From NCBI GenBank assembly GCA_039583875.1, contig CM077152.1, forward strand, positions 14,743,059 through 14,807,058: a stretch of DNA of 64,000 bases, written 5' to 3'. Within the stretch, counting starts at the first letter, position 1, and each line of letters begins with the position of its first letter. The notes under the pieces were generated by a model, which was not told where the DNA came from, did no database searches, and was given only the letters and a program-made list of their open reading frames with translations. This document shows, piece after piece, positions 32,401-39,699 of the stretch. Source of the stretch: Platanthera guangdongensis. Its lineage: Eukaryota > Streptophyta > Magnoliopsida > Asparagales > Orchidaceae. A program made the translations under genes and the position numbers.

Positions 32401-32448
32401 TCTGTGACTGAAAGATGGTTGAGCATGGCTTCTGCACTATCCAGCTGA
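4676..32448 (+). CDS. LRK10L: LRK10L/WAK-like receptor serine/threonine kinase (three exons)
   Basis: Joining 4676-5441, 28317-28577 and 31505-32448 gives 1971 bases: 656 codons and a TGA. Both introns are phase 1 with GT/AG ends. The protein has an N-terminal hydrophobic signal (residues ~1-33), a Cys-rich GUB_WAK cell-wall-binding domain (~36-150), a WAK-associated C-terminal Cys cluster (~215-256), a membrane span (~259-277), and a kinase domain from about 326 to 620. Kinase residues are complete: glycine loop GDGGFG 333-338, Lys354, Glu370, HRD with Asp452, DFG with Asp470. It is therefore predicted to be an active RD-type Ser/Thr kinase at the plasma membrane. The family is linked to pathogen, ABA and wall signalling; the ligand is unknown. 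Length and domain order are usual for LRK10L1 proteins. The oddity is the 22.9 kb intron 1 packed with transposons. Confidence 0.9.
6168..6223. repeat. Two-copy 28 bp tandem repeat
   Basis: The unit beginning GAGTTATTTAATGTAAATAT occurs twice head to tail (6168-6195 and 6196-6223) with no mismatch seen. It looks like a simple local duplication in the intron. Confidence 0.9.
6594..6814 (-). repeat. tRNA-like arm of the inverted-repeat family
   Basis: Read on the minus strand it starts GCAACTCAATTGGTGATGAG, has an anticodon-arm-like hairpin (CTCC TTATCAA-type loop GGAG) and a perfect pol III B-box GGTTCGATCCC, and ends in the family tail ...GGCCGTTACA. It lies head to head with the 5S-like arm at 6815, so the pair has TGTAACGGCC at the left and GGCCGTTACA at the right. 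Confidence 0.65.
6815..7092 (+). repeat. 5S rRNA-like arm (Cassandra/SINE-like)
   Basis: After the shared head it carries a segment resembling the 3' half of plant 5S rRNA: an AGCTAAGTGCGC A-box-like stretch, AGTAGTCCTAGGATGGG, then GTGACCTCCTAGGAAGTC. The family tail follows and ends GGCCGTTACA with an A-tract. Cassandra elements are plant retrotransposons with 5S sequence in their LTRs, and 5S-headed SINEs also exist; which applies here is not settled. Confidence 0.65.
7103..7380 (+). repeat. 5S rRNA-like arm, second copy
   Basis: Same design as 6815-7092 and closer to 5S rRNA: AGTTAAGCGTGCTCGG then GGGTGACCTCCTGGGAAG. It follows the A-tract of the previous arm directly, so the two are in tandem. 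It ends GGCCGTTATT. Confidence 0.65.
7397..7617 (-). repeat. tRNA-like arm, second copy
   Basis: Minus-strand copy of the tRNA-like type. The B-box-like element reads GGTTCGATCTT, one or two bases off consensus. It forms the left half of the palindrome centred at 7617/7618. Confidence 0.6.
7571..7664. repeat. 94 bp near-perfect palindrome at a head-to-head junction
   Basis: Arms 7571-7617 and 7618-7664 are reverse complements with one mismatch seen. The centre is GAGTTGCAACTC, the shared head of the two tRNA-like arms. Such a palindrome could form a cruciform. Confidence 0.85.
7618..7831 (+). repeat. tRNA-like arm, third copy
   Basis: Plus-strand partner of the arm at 7397. Its B-box position reads GGATTCGAGACC, degenerate. 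The common tail (GGTCTGCAGACC then a TTGAGGCTGAACTC stretch) leads to a truncated end GGCCGT. Confidence 0.6.
7838..8107 (-). repeat. 5S rRNA-like arm, third copy
   Basis: Minus-strand copy: family tail first (CACACGGCTCGAAAGGACGG), then the 5S-like part around 8020-8080 and a short local duplication of a CATCCCAGAACTACT motif. It ends at CACCAAT, so the last bases of the head are lost. Confidence 0.6.
8108..8388 (+). repeat. 5S rRNA-like arm, fourth copy
   Basis: Plus-strand copy head to head with the previous arm. 5S-like boxes AGTTAAGCATGCTCGG and ATGGGTGACCTTCTGGGAAG are visible. The tail ends GGCCGATACA. Confidence 0.65.
8608..9190 (-). repeat. 3' LTR of the intron-1 copia
   Basis: 583 bases, TGTTATG...CACGACA, alignable along its length to 18067-18654. 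Differences are frequent enough to suggest an insertion that is not recent. Confidence 0.9.
9283..10107 (-). pseudogene. Copia reverse transcriptase end and RNase H
   Basis: Two adjoining frames. 10107-9703 holds the thumb and connection ([17 protein letters not shown], then [14 protein letters not shown]). 9702-9283 holds RNase H ([19 protein letters not shown], then [12 protein letters not shown] and [13 protein letters not shown]). A stop at the joint (ASDLD*) and the upstream hAT make it non-functional. Confidence 0.88.
11106..13516 (-). pseudogene. hAT transposase (BED finger, DUF659, hATC), frameshifted
   Basis: The first frame (13516-13079) has a BED-type zinc finger ('[19 protein letters not shown]'). 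The next (13082-12513) is the DUF659 nuclease region with '[14 protein letters not shown]' and 'VVTDSANN'. A small intron is visible at 12559-12480 (GTAAAT...AATAG), after which '[17 protein letters not shown]' follows. C-terminal parts lie at 11956-11654 and 11474-11106, the latter with '[17 protein letters not shown]' of the dimerisation domain. One-base shifts in homopolymers break the frame near 13110 (T run) and 11940 (A run). Probably inactive unless these are sequencing errors. Confidence 0.85.
14005..14157 (-). pseudogene. Captured CDPK exon (kinase subdomains X-XI)
   Basis: 153 bases, open throughout, bounded by an acceptor (ACTCAG before 14157) and a donor (GTGAGT after 14005). The residues include [16 protein letters not shown], then [15 protein letters not shown] and [11 protein letters not shown], the classic end of a calcium-dependent protein kinase catalytic domain. 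Flanking intron-like sequence is present, so genomic DNA and not mRNA was captured. It lies on the same strand as the transposase, upstream of it, inside the hAT. It lacks catalytic residues and the EF-hands, so it cannot act as a kinase alone. Exon identity is my recognition of the family. Confidence 0.85.
14200..14470. repeat. Subterminal array of CAGTGAACTGG repeats in the hAT
   Basis: At least eight copies of a TTTTACAGTGAACTGGAGC / CCCAGTTCAC motif, in units of about 30-40 bases, many self-complementary. Arrays of short motifs near hAT ends often bind transposase; that role here is inferred. Confidence 0.85.
14471..15036. repeat. hAT right end with GGCGCGCC-rich subterminal repeats
   Basis: From 14868 to 15030 the sequence is made of GGCGCGCC and CGCGCC words, mirrored at the left end (10200-10280) by AAGGCGCAAGGCGC. 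The right terminus is GCGCCTTGATAACTAAG. A minus-strand frame at 14822-14574 may be 5' leader; no family was recognised. Confidence 0.7.
15045..15937 (-). pseudogene. Copia reverse transcriptase, 5' part
   Basis: The frame at 15937-15725 is the acidic linker before reverse transcriptase. Downstream, in several frames, come segments matching copia reverse transcriptase up to a YFDDL-type active-site motif near 15100. The reading is then broken at 15044 by the hAT insertion and resumes at 10183. Confidence 0.7.
16514..17095 (-). pseudogene. Copia protease end and pre-integrase finger
   Basis: Two frames, 17095-16784 and 16765-16514. The first has the post-protease signature '[18 protein letters not shown]'. 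The second has the integrase zinc-finger region ([14 protein letters not shown]) and '[13 protein letters not shown]', the start of the integrase core with its first Asp. The rest of integrase (16514-15950) is interrupted by stops. Confidence 0.8.
17315..17587 (-). pseudogene. Copia gag fragment with zinc-knuckle remnant
   Basis: A 90-codon frame with the late gag pattern (Leu-Leu-Ser-Asn-Glu), a basic Arg/Asp/Lys-rich linker, and the first residues of a CCHC knuckle (FHYCKEEGC). The rest of gag extends upstream to about 18040 in broken frames. Confidence 0.7.
18067..18654 (-). repeat. 5' LTR of the intron-1 copia
   Basis: 588 bases, TGTTATG...CACGACA. It is followed (minus strand) by ATTGGTATCAGAGCCAGG, a tRNA-Met-type primer-binding site. 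Confidence 0.9.
19584..20514 (+). repeat. GC-rich LTR-like block with ~115 bp tandem units
   Basis: A GC-rich block dominated by GGCGAGC words. Two tandem units of about 113-117 bp start at 19761 and 19874 (each GTGACC..., then CGCTTCCGTATAGGGGCAGG). A TATA-like CTATATATAGACCC lies at about 20246, followed by a leader-like region ending GGTTTCAACA at 20514. This looks like a solo LTR (TGTTGTCGC...TTCAACA), but no target duplication was found, so the limits are tentative. Confidence 0.45.
20522..20595. repeat. Exact 37 bp tandem duplication
   Basis: CATAGAAGTAGATATGAATG... occurs at 20522-20558 and again at 20559-20595 without a mismatch seen. It lies directly next to the right end of the LTR-like block. 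Confidence 0.9.
20915..21133 (-). pseudogene. LINE-like RNase H fragment, C-terminal half
   Basis: Minus-strand sequence, in broken frames, resembles the end of the RNase H-type domain found after LINE reverse transcriptases (a Gly-Asn-His-Val-Pro-Asp-Met-Leu pattern like 'GN..AD.LA'). It is the continuation of 23885-24100, from which it is separated by the short-LTR copia. Further left (20600-20914) a similar-strand stretch was not identified. Weak call. Confidence 0.35.
21454..22099 (-). pseudogene. Copia RT end and RNase H of the short-LTR element
   Basis: 22099-21851 holds '[12 protein letters not shown]', the stretch after the copia reverse transcriptase active site. 21927-21454 holds '[19 protein letters not shown]', '[16 protein letters not shown]' and the RNase H signature '[12 protein letters not shown]'. 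The two frames overlap, showing a frameshift. Confidence 0.85.
22584..23288 (-). pseudogene. Copia integrase tail and RT N-terminus
   Basis: 23288-23085 begins with the end of integrase and a Ser/Pro-rich linker. 23039-22584 ends with '[18 protein letters not shown]' and '[15 protein letters not shown]', the entry into copia reverse transcriptase. The middle of reverse transcriptase (22580-22140) follows in broken frames. Confidence 0.8.
23321..23791. mobile_element. hAT MITE with a palindromic repeat array
   Basis: 471 bp, flanked by an exact 8 bp duplication CTGATACC (23313-23320, 23792-23799). Termini are CAGTGGCGGAC and GCCCGCCCCTG. Most of its length is five or so copies of a palindrome of the type TATTAGCCACGGTTTAAACC, each pairing with itself. 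No coding capacity. The termini resemble those of the 4 kb hAT at 43349. Confidence 0.9.
23885..24100 (-). pseudogene. LINE-like RNase H fragment, N-terminal half
   Basis: On the minus strand the residues [14 protein letters not shown], then HVFTDSS, match the active-site spacing of LINE RNase H domains (Glu, then Asp-Ser). One stop occurs before the copia insertion point. It continues at 21133 on the far side of the copia. Confidence 0.55.
24101..24893. other. Intron sequence, unrecognised minus-strand frames
   Basis: Open frames on the minus strand at 24831-24586 and 24644-24402 (about 80 codons each) match no family I recognise. They could be decayed mobile DNA. Confidence 0.4.
24909..25623 (+). 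mobile_element. 5'-truncated RTE-type LINE, 3' end
   Basis: Encodes the tail of an RTE reverse transcriptase ([36 protein letters not shown]). It ends with GTTGTTGTTGTT instead of poly-A, as RTE elements do. A 15 bp target duplication, TATATAAATATAAGC / TATATAAATAGAAGC with one mismatch, flanks it (24894-24908, 25624-25638). A MITE interrupts it at 25193-25373. Not functional. Confidence 0.85.
25193..25373. mobile_element. Harbinger-like MITE inside the RTE LINE
   Basis: 181 bp with inverted termini GACTCTGTTTGGCACGGTGG and CCACCGTACCAAACGGAGCC. The flanks GAA and TGA correspond to a decayed TAA duplication; the intact RTE copy at 28618 reads CTAAGAT at this point, confirming the target. Confidence 0.8.
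26919..27464. mobile_element. Harbinger-like MITE carrying a nested 5S-family repeat
   Basis: Starts GGCTCTGTTTGGCACGATGG and ends CAAATGGAGCC, flanked by TAA on both sides (26916-26918, 27465-27467). Without the insert at 27085-27399 it is about 226 bp. Its inner sequence is shared with the MITE at 33266. Confidence 0.8.
27085..27399. mobile_element. 5S-family inverted repeat with 5 bp target duplication
   Basis: 315 bp, TGTAACGGCC...GGCCGTTACA, flanked by CATTC on each side (27080-27084, 27400-27404). The arms are the family tail in inverse orientation, and the centre keeps only the edge of the 5S-like part (AGTTAAGAGCCCCTACGGGG). TG...CA ends with a 5 bp duplication are what LTR-type integration leaves. 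Confidence 0.75.
28317..28577 (+). CDS. LRK10L: LRK10L exon 2: membrane span, juxtamembrane, glycine loop
   Basis: Residues 256-342 plus one base. AAGCAG precedes it and GTATGG follows. It encodes a membrane span ([13 protein letters not shown]), a basic stop-transfer stretch (RRWKVQRRR), a Ser-rich juxtamembrane part, '[14 protein letters not shown]', and the nucleotide-binding loop [11 protein letters not shown]. The frame joins exons 1 and 3 exactly. Confidence 0.9.
28618..29041 (+). mobile_element. 5'-truncated RTE-type LINE in intron 2
   Basis: 424 bp. Flanked by an exact 16 bp duplication TTGTATCATGAAACTC (28602-28617, 29042-29057). It encodes the last ~115 codons of an RTE reverse transcriptase, still open ([34 protein letters not shown]), then a 3' end with GTTGTTGTTGTT. 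The exact duplication and open frame argue for a young insertion. Confidence 0.93.
29195..29745. repeat. Imperfect direct repeat, ~90 bp, in intron 2
   Basis: GTCAAATGACCTACACTT... occurs at about 29210 and again at about 29668, both leading to a CGTCTTGA and a TCCGGTCTT motif. The segment between holds ATATCCAAATGTTGCGGACAG, itself repeated at 29980. This suggests a decayed LTR-type repeat, but the limits were not resolved. Confidence 0.5.
30060..30330. other. Possible TRIM-like remnant
   Basis: CTCTGATATCAATGTTAGGC at about 30166 looks like a minus-strand primer site next to an LTR start. No partner LTR was identified, so this is weak. Confidence 0.25.
30990..31209. mobile_element. Harbinger-like MITE in intron 2
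   Basis: 220 bp, GC-rich centre, termini GGATCTATTTGTTTGGG and ACCAAATGGAGCC inverted to each other, flanked by TAA (30987-30989, 31210-31212). Confidence 0.8.
31505..32448 (+). CDS. LRK10L: LRK10L exon 3: kinase catalytic domain and C-tail
   Basis: Residues 343-656 and TGA. Key parts: [10 protein letters not shown] (Lys354), NEVKIL (Glu370), a [16 protein letters not shown] hinge region, [14 protein letters not shown] (Asp452), [10 protein letters not shown] (Asp470), [18 protein letters not shown] activation segment, [15 protein letters not shown], and the final Arg of subdomain XI (ELRPGIKEV). It is GC-rich up to about 32050 and more AT-rich after. The long minus-strand frame at 31738-31977 is a shadow of this exon. 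Confidence 0.93.
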
Positions 32449-33265
32449 ATATATTATGTACAGCTGAACAATAGCCATTTTTCCTTAAAGTATACGTTTT
32501 TCTTCCTATTTAAAAAACGAAGATAAATGACTGAAATTGATGATAAATTATTATAAATACAAGCAAAAAACAATATTGTATAATAATGGCTAGTAATTGA
32601 CTGTCCAATTTGCTCAATTTAAAAAAAATTATGTTATTAAAAATATAATTAATTGCAAATTGAATGATATGAGTTCAACCATATTGAGATTTTTATTGTG
32701 TATTTTGTTTCTTCGTCTTCTTTCTCCCCTCAATATGATTGTATTGGACTACCTCATCCTTGATGAGGTTGGACACCATTTTCGCTTCAGTATTTTTCAG
32801 CATGGATGTTGTGAAATATAAACTTAAAGGGCAGGTTTTATGCGTACGGGCAATGGCAGTTTTCTTCAACAATGGACACCATTTTTGCTCTGGGAAGACG
32901 AAGGTGTAAAAAAAAGTTTGGTTGAAGTAAGATGAAGTTGTTTGGATTACAAAATTTTGAGCGTCTCCTCAATTCATCTATCTATTGGAACTGACATGCT
33001 GCTACCTGTAGATGTAACGCATTTAAGGGCAAGTCACATAGATAGAATGTTTTGTGCTATTTTCTTTATAATTTTTGCTCAGACTTCATAATACCCCGTT
33101 ATAAAAGGGGCCCGGACTCACATTTGAGTTTCTTGAGTCGGTTTTTTTCCCTTCCAGGTTTTTTCATGTCAAAAGTCGATCTTCCCGTCATCTGTTGATT
33201 CTATATATGACTGTTTGCACGCTCGGTTCACTCTTGAGCATAGACGTTTCAACTTTAATTATTAA
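32449..33265 (+). other. 3' flank of LRK10L
   Basis: AT-rich, with no gene recognised. The 3' untranslated region probably lies in the first few hundred bases; no clear AATAAA signal stands out. Confidence 0.4.
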
Positions 33266-33521
33266 GGCTAGCACAGTTTGGCACGGCGGTAGCAGTCGTG
33301 AAAGCAGTAGTTATGAACCAACTTTCGTGAACGTCCGACCTCATCTAAGGAACTTCATCCACTTTTAAGTTCAAAACTAGTTTCTTTTCTTCGTGGCAGT
33401 TATTACCGTTGTCAAGCCAATCATAAATTCTATGTTAATGACGTTTTTGTCCAAATTTAAGGTCCGGTACATGCGGTCGTAACCACATGACCGGTAAAAA
33501 TAAGTTCCCCCACACCGGGCT
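33266..33521. mobile_element. Harbinger-like MITE next to a copia LTR
   Basis: Begins GGCTAGCACAGTTTGGCACGG after TAA. Its left part matches the MITE at 26919, and its right part (GCGGTCGTAACCACATGACC) matches the hairpin MITE at 4011, so it looks chimeric. The right end abuts the copia LTR and is not certain to within a few bases. Confidence 0.6.
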
Positions 33522-34333
33522 TACAAACAAAAACAACAACAACAACAGAAAAACACACACACAAGAAAACCTTAATCAGAGAACTCAAGAATTTACGTGG
33601 AAAACTCTCTTTTAATCATAAGAGAAAAATCACGGGACGGAGCACACAGAATAATCAACTATTGAAATAATAAGGATTACAACAAGTATTCTAGGTTTGC
33701 CAAACCTAGATTCTCTTTGGATTCACAGATTGTATCCTTCTCTCAAAACTCACGGTGAAACTTTCTTCAAGAAAAATGCCACAAAACTCCAATCTCTCTT
33801 CCCAAGCCCAATAACAGACGAAGATAAAAGAAACAAAAACATCCTTACAACAAAGACAAGACACTGATCTGAGAGAAAACCTTTCTTCCTTCTTGAAGAA
33901 TTCCTCTAGTAGCAATGGCGGCAGATATCTTCCTGCAAAACGAGAGAGCTTCCGTTCTGTACCTGACGGCTTTGAAAAAATTAGCAAGAAGCAATTCTCT
34001 AGAAAGTTTGAGATCTATTTAGGGAAAATAGATGAGGCTATCTTGGACATTAGATCAAGCCCCAAGAAGATCAGATGTTAGTAATTGCGAGCTATATGAG
34101 ACAACCACCATTCACCACCACATCACAACGATACACAACAGACGACCACCAACTCGACGTTATCCATGAGATAGACGAGATAGATCCCGACGATATCGAT
34201 GAGATTAACGAGTCTGATCTCGACGACATCGACGAGATTGCCAAGATTGATCTCGACGTATCGTCGAGATCGCTGAGACAGATACTAATCTGATTTCTCA
34301 GTCCTCCGATTCTTTAGGGGCTATACACCAACA
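33522..34333 (-). repeat. 3' LTR of the 33-41 kb copia
   Basis: Aligns with 38390-38790 over its left half and with 41340-41428 at its right end (GTCGAGATCGCTGAGAC... then AGGGGCT and CCAACA). A purine-rich tract (GGAGGGAAAG on the minus strand) lies just inside, as expected next to a 3' LTR. Confidence 0.8.
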
Positions 34334-34446
34334 AAACTTTCCCTCCAGACCGTAAAGAGAGTTCCAAACCTGCCACCATCAGATTGACATCATGCCGGTC
34401 CGAGACCGGCAGAACACGTGCTTCTCCTTTGGCACAACCTTCGTCA

Positions 34447-34720
34447 TCATGTCTGAAGAATTTCATATGTATAAATCTTTTCCAGCTTCAACAACTTCTC
34501 CTCGACATCATCTTGTATCCAATGATATCTCACATCAATATGCTTTGTCTTGGAGTGGTAGACAGGGTTCTTGGCATGAAAGATGCCACTCTGATTATCA
34601 CTGAAAACAGTGAATACCTCTTGCGGAAATCCAAGTTCAAGCAAGAACTTATTCATTTACAAGATCTCCTTTGATGCCTCTGTCAGAGCGATATATTCCG
34701 CCTCTGTCATCGACAGTGCC
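34447..34720 (-). pseudogene. Copia RNase H remnant
   Basis: Contains FSDNQSGIFHAKNPVYHS and TKHIDVRYHWIQDDVE, the copia RNase H C-terminus. 'DNQS' keeps the catalytic Asp, but the upstream half is in other frames. Confidence 0.8.
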
Positions 34721-35187
34721 ACACACTTCTGCAACCTTGACTTCCATGACACTACTTACCCTGCATAAGTAACAACAAACCTCGAAGTTGATTTCTTGTA
34801 GTCAACATCTCCAGTCATATCCGAACCAGAGTATCCAACAAGAATTGTAGATCCTCCACCATACCACAAACAATAACCTGAAGTACCTCTGATATATTAG
34901 TGTATCCACTTCACAGCATCCCAGTAGATCCTCCCCGGGTTCGCCAAGTATCTGCTCACTACCATCACTGCATAAGCTATGTCTGGTCTTGTGTAGACCA
35001 TAACATACATATAACTCCCCACTATAGATGCATATGGGCTTGACTCATCTACTCCACTTCCTTCTCAGATGAAGGACAAGAAGAGCAAGATAGCTTGAAG
35101 TGTCCACCCAACAAAAGTAGCAACTGGCTTGGCCTTCTCCATCATGAACCACTTTTGTACTTTCTCTGCATACTCAGTCTGAGATAG

Positions 35188-36036
35188 TCATAACTGATCT
35201 AAACTCCTGTCTCTAACGATCTTCATCCCTAGGATATTCCTTGCTGGTCCCAAGTCCTTCATCTCAAAGGACTCATTAAACTCCTTCAGCTCAACAATGC
35301 TCGGCTTGTCATCACCGACAATCAGTATATCATCCACGTAGAACAGCAGAATAGAAAGAGCCTTGTCTGTCTTTCTCACATAAATACAGTGATCAGCTCT
35401 GGTCCTCTGGAACTTGTTCTTCAGCGTAAAGGTGTCAAACTTCTTGTACCATTGCCTTGGTGCCTGCTTCAACCCATAGAGACTCTTCTTAAGTCAGTAT
35501 ACTAAATGCTCCTTGCCCTTTTCCTCAAAACCTTCAGGTCGTTCCATGTATGGCTCCTCCTCTAAGGCTGTGTTTGCCCCCCCCCCTCCCGTTGCAAACC
35601 AGCCTGGTGGCATGCCGGGAAGGAGAGAGAAAACAATCAAGTTGAACTGTGGGTTGGAGCGCGAGAAGCCAACAACAAAACCACTGTTTTTCTCCTTTTC
35701 ACGCCGGCTGGCGTGGACTGGAGCTTGCGAAATCTTCCCAAATGCTTTTCCTCCGACTCGGCCCTGCAGGAACGGCTCCCTGTCGGATTCTCAAACACAA
35801 CCTAAATCTTCATTCAAGAACATCATTTTGACATCCATCTGCTCAATCTCACGATCACTGGAGGCAGCAAAACCCAATACCATTCTGATAGAAGACATTT
35901 TCACCACTGGTGAAAATATCTCGTCAAAGTCCACACCATACTTTTGACTGAACTCTTTGACCACCAACCTTGCCTTGTACCTAGGTTGGGAAAGATGCTC
36001 ATCAGCCTTCAACTTAAAAACCCACTTGTTCGTCAA
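35188..36036 (-). pseudogene. Copia reverse transcriptase, split by a MITE
   Basis: 36036-35803 has 'NKWVFKLKADEHLSQPRYK' and '[16 protein letters not shown]', ending 'DVKMMFLNEDL'. After the MITE at 35566-35802, 35472-35188 has 'KQAPRQWYKKFDTF' and the active site LLFYVDDILIVG. A stop separates the pieces near 35480. Confidence 0.88.
35566..35802. mobile_element. MITE inside the copia reverse transcriptase
   Basis: 237 bp, GGCTGTGTTTGCCCC at one end and CAAACACAACC at the other, flanked by TAA (35563-35565, 35803-35805). It interrupts the coding sequence exactly within the segment after 'FLNEDL'. Confidence 0.85.
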
Positions 36037-36402
36037 TGCTCTCTTCCCTTTTGGTAGTCAGACCAACTCATAGGTCTCATTCTTCTGGTGTGAGTCAAGC
36101 TCCTCCTCCATAGATGCAACCCAAGACACTTTGCCTTCAGATTTTTGAGCCTCCTCAAAAGACTCGGGCTCTCCGCCATCGGTAAGCAAGACATAGTCTT
36201 GCGGTGGATATCTGGTGCTCGGCCTCCGACCTCTGTTAGATCTCTTGAGAGGTGCCTCCACAACAGGTGGAACATCTGCAGGTAAAGCTCCCCCTCCATG
36301 AAGAATCTCCTTCTGATTTGGAATCTGCACAACTTCCTCTTCGACATGCCCTCCATCAGCACCAGCATACTCTGACTCAAAAACTACATCAGAACACTCC
36401 AT
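36033..36402 (-). pseudogene. Copia integrase-RT linker
   Basis: The frame 36402-36058 has the acidic/Pro-rich linker ending 'APLKRSNRGRRPSTRYP' and 'WVASMEEELDSHQKNETYEL', the entry to reverse transcriptase. An overlapping second frame shows a shift near 36060. Confidence 0.75.
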
Positions 36403-36524
36403 AGTCGGTGGATTTTATGGCTCAGCAACCTCCTGCTTCTAACGACATGGTCTTCCACAAAGACCACATCCCTCTTCTGATGATCCTCTTACTCTCCGGG
36501 TCACAGAGTCTATAACCAAACTCC

Positions 36525-36890
36525 TCAGATGATCATACACTTGATCTTCTCCATAATTTTTTTATTCATCCTCTCTGCCAACTCATTCTGTTGCGGAATT
36601 CTCGGAGCATTCTTCTCATGCACGGTTCCATGCATCCTGCAAAAAGCATCAAAGGCTCCAATGTACTCACCCCCATTATTTGATCGAACACGCTTAATTA
36701 CCTTCCCGGTCATCTTCTCCACCTTCGCCCTGAACTCCACAAATTTTGCCAAAATTTCACTCTTCTGCTTCAAGAAATAGGCACATACCTTCTTGGAGTG
36801 ATCATTTATAAAAGTGACGAAGTAGGCCGCACCACCCACTGAATTGGGCTCAATCAGATCGCACACATCAACGTGTATCAAGCTCAGCAA
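36525..36890 (-). pseudogene. Copia integrase core remnant
   Basis: Contains 'LIHVDVCDLIEPNSVGG' (first Asp), 'FVTFINDHSKKVCAYFL', 'RSNNGGEYIGAFDAFC' (the second Asp position is Asn) and 'PQQNELAERMNKKIMEK' (third acidic Glu). The Asp to Asn change and missing parts mean it is inactive. Confidence 0.85.
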
Positions 36891-37210
36891 CTCCGCCTTC
36901 CTTTTTGGTTCTGCATGTATGAAGGAAACTCGTCTCTACTTGTCAGTCAAGCAGTGAACACACGTGTTAGGAAGCTCCCGTGACAACTCTGGAAGGACTT
37001 TTTTGTTCACCAGGATCTTGAAGTTCTTCTCACTGATGTGACCAAGTCTGCATGCCACAGCTTCATAGAATTGTCTTCAGCCACATTCACATTTGAACTG
37101 CAGATCATGACCTTTGCTCGGTATAGGCCACAACACTTCTTGCCTCGGGCCACCACCAAGGACCACTTAACTAACCTTTAGACACCTCTACCTTCAAAGC
37201 TTGTGAAACC

Positions 37211-37516
37211 TCAATCGTCCAGTCTGCCAACAGAGATGAGGTTCATTCTCAAGTCAGGAATATGTCTGACATCCTTGAAGATAACCTTCCCCAAATCAGT
37301 CTCCAAGTGGACGTCTTCACTACCAACAATCTTCGACACACTGACATTTGTCATTCGGATAATGCCAAGATCTCCAGCAGCGTAAGAGTAGAAGTAATCT
37401 CGGTGAGGAATACACTGGTAGGATGCTCCACCATCCACTACGCAATCTGTGTCAACACACACCTGACAAGAAGTCTCACTGCAATATAAGCATAATGACT
37501 CATCCTCCGTAATCAA
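37211..37516 (-). pseudogene. Copia protease with altered active site
   Basis: The aspartic protease motif reads VVDGGAS where copia has D-S/T-G-A. The following 'VRHIPDLRMNLISVGRLDD' is the standard post-protease signature. Confidence 0.8.
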
Positions 37517-37559
37517 GGCTACACCTGAACCCTCACTTGATTATCTAATCTCCTTTGAT

Positions 37560-38350
37560 TTCCTCTTCAGATCTCTTTGCAAATTGAAGCAACCCTTCTT
37601 AAAATGACCCTTCTTCTTGCAATAGTAACAATCGATCTCATTCTTGGACTTGGGTCTCAACTTGCTTCTGTAGTTTGCTCATGGCTTTCCTTTCTTCTTC
37701 ATCAGCGTGCCTCATCCCTCCATAAGGAGAGCATTTGATGTAGGGGCTCCAGAATCCTTCCTCCTTAGCTCTTTGTTCAAAAGACAGCTCGTCACCATCT
37801 CCATCGACACAACGCCATCTGACATCAAATTGCTCAATGACAGCACAAGGGTTTCCCAACTCTCTGGCAAAGAACTAAGAACCATCAACGCGTAAAACTC
37901 ATCCCCCCAAAGTGATCTTCATGGCCTCCAATTGGTTGATGATGCTTTGCGCAAGGTTGAGATGCTATGTCATCTAAGATACATTTTGTACTTCAGATTT
38001 ACTAGCTTGTTGATCTAGAACGCTTTGTTTCCCGCTGTCTTCCACTCGTACAATGCTTCAAGCTTCCTCCGTAGCACCCGGGCCGATGATTAAGTAGATA
38101 CATGGTGGAAGAAAGAATCATCCAGCCATTGTCGAATGAAACCCACCGCCTTCCAATCCATCTTCCATTCTGCATCATCCAACATGGTATCTGACCTTCC
38201 CAACAATGAGACATAAAGATCCTTGCAATACAACAAGTCTTCCATCCGCGGCTTCCAAATACTTCAGTTTTTTTTTCATTCATGCTAATCATTCTTATAC
38301 TCTAATCTATATTCTCTAACAACCCGATAATCCGAGATGAACCTAAATCT
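37560..38350 (-). pseudogene. Copia gag remnant with zinc knuckle
   Basis: Pieces at 38292-38002 and 37859-37638 with a CYYCKKKGHFKKGC-like knuckle near 37630-37590, in broken frames. Gag starts shortly after the primer site at about 38350. Confidence 0.65.
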
Positions 38351-39699
38351 GATACCACTTGTTGAGAAACATAATATCCCGCCTGCACTTGTGCACCAGG
38401 CTTATAAACAAAAACAACATTAACAATAAAAAAGCACACACACACACAAGAAAACCATAGCCAGAGAATACAAGAATTTACGTGGAAATCCCTCTCTCAA
38501 TCAATGAGGGAAAATCACGGGATGGTGCACACAGACTAATCCACTATTGAAATAATAAGGATTACATTAAGTATTCTAGGTTTGTCCAACCAAGATCCCC
38601 CTTGGATTCACAGATTGAATCCTCCTCTCAGAACTCACGGTGAAACTTTCTTCAAGAAAAAGGTCACAAAACTCCAATCTCTTTTCCCAAGCCCAATAGC
38701 AGATGAAGACAAGAAGGAGCAAAATACACCCTTACGATAAAGACAAGACACTGATCTGAGAGAAAACCTTTCTTTCTTATTGAAGAATTCCTCTTGTTGT
38801 GGCCAGCTCAACCCTCCTGATAGACCAGACTAAACTAGGCCACCTTAGCGCATGAAGCGTTCGAGTGTGCGCATGGTCATAATAAGTAGAAACACACAAG
38901 GTAATTTTAACGTGGAAAAATCCCTTAAATGGGTAAAAATTCACGTGACCGGTAATGTGTCGGTCAATCTTCACTATTGGCGGCTGTTTACAGATTGTGT
39001 GGAGAATTGAGGGCGATAGGCCGCTCCTCATTACAACAGTGAGGTGAGAGGACGTTGAGACTACTCGGGGGGCGACAGCCCACCTCATGCGAGGTTGGTA
39101 CTTCTCTATGCTCTAATGGAGCGTTTCCAAGTGCTGTTTGACGAACTTCGCGGCGAAACGCACAGAGATGTTGGGGCAATGACTTGAGTGGCGTTGCGCA
39201 TGTAGGAGGCTTTGCGGAATGTCGCGCATAACAACTTCTTCTTGGGAGCATCATAGACTTAGATGGATTTTCGGATGGCCCGGCCGGTGGAGGAGGCTAG
39301 TAGGAGGATTTCGCCAAACCTCCGGCCTGAGGAAGAAGAAGAGTGAGACAGAAAAAGTTAGAAATGAAGGGGGTCCTGGGGACTTTTTATAGGCTCCAAG
39401 AGGTGGTTACGGTGGTTACGCGGCTATCTGCACACCGTAATCACCCACAATTACTATTTATAGACCACATTTAATATAGTTTTAGGCGTATATAATGTGC
39501 ATAATACTTACTAAATGTAGGCCAATTTTTAATTAATGATAACCTTCACTAATCAAGGCGGTTAGTGGGTGATTACCCACAAAATAGACAGCGGCGATCG
39601 TGGCGGAAAGATCAGACAGCGGGGAAGATCTGTTACGATAGAGTGGCTACCTCACTGGTAGACGGTTGCCGACGAGGGGAGAGGAGGAGCCGCGGCTCG

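Noticed and set aside
36529..36780. Plus-strand 83-codon frame
   Set aside because: Antisense to the copia integrase core.
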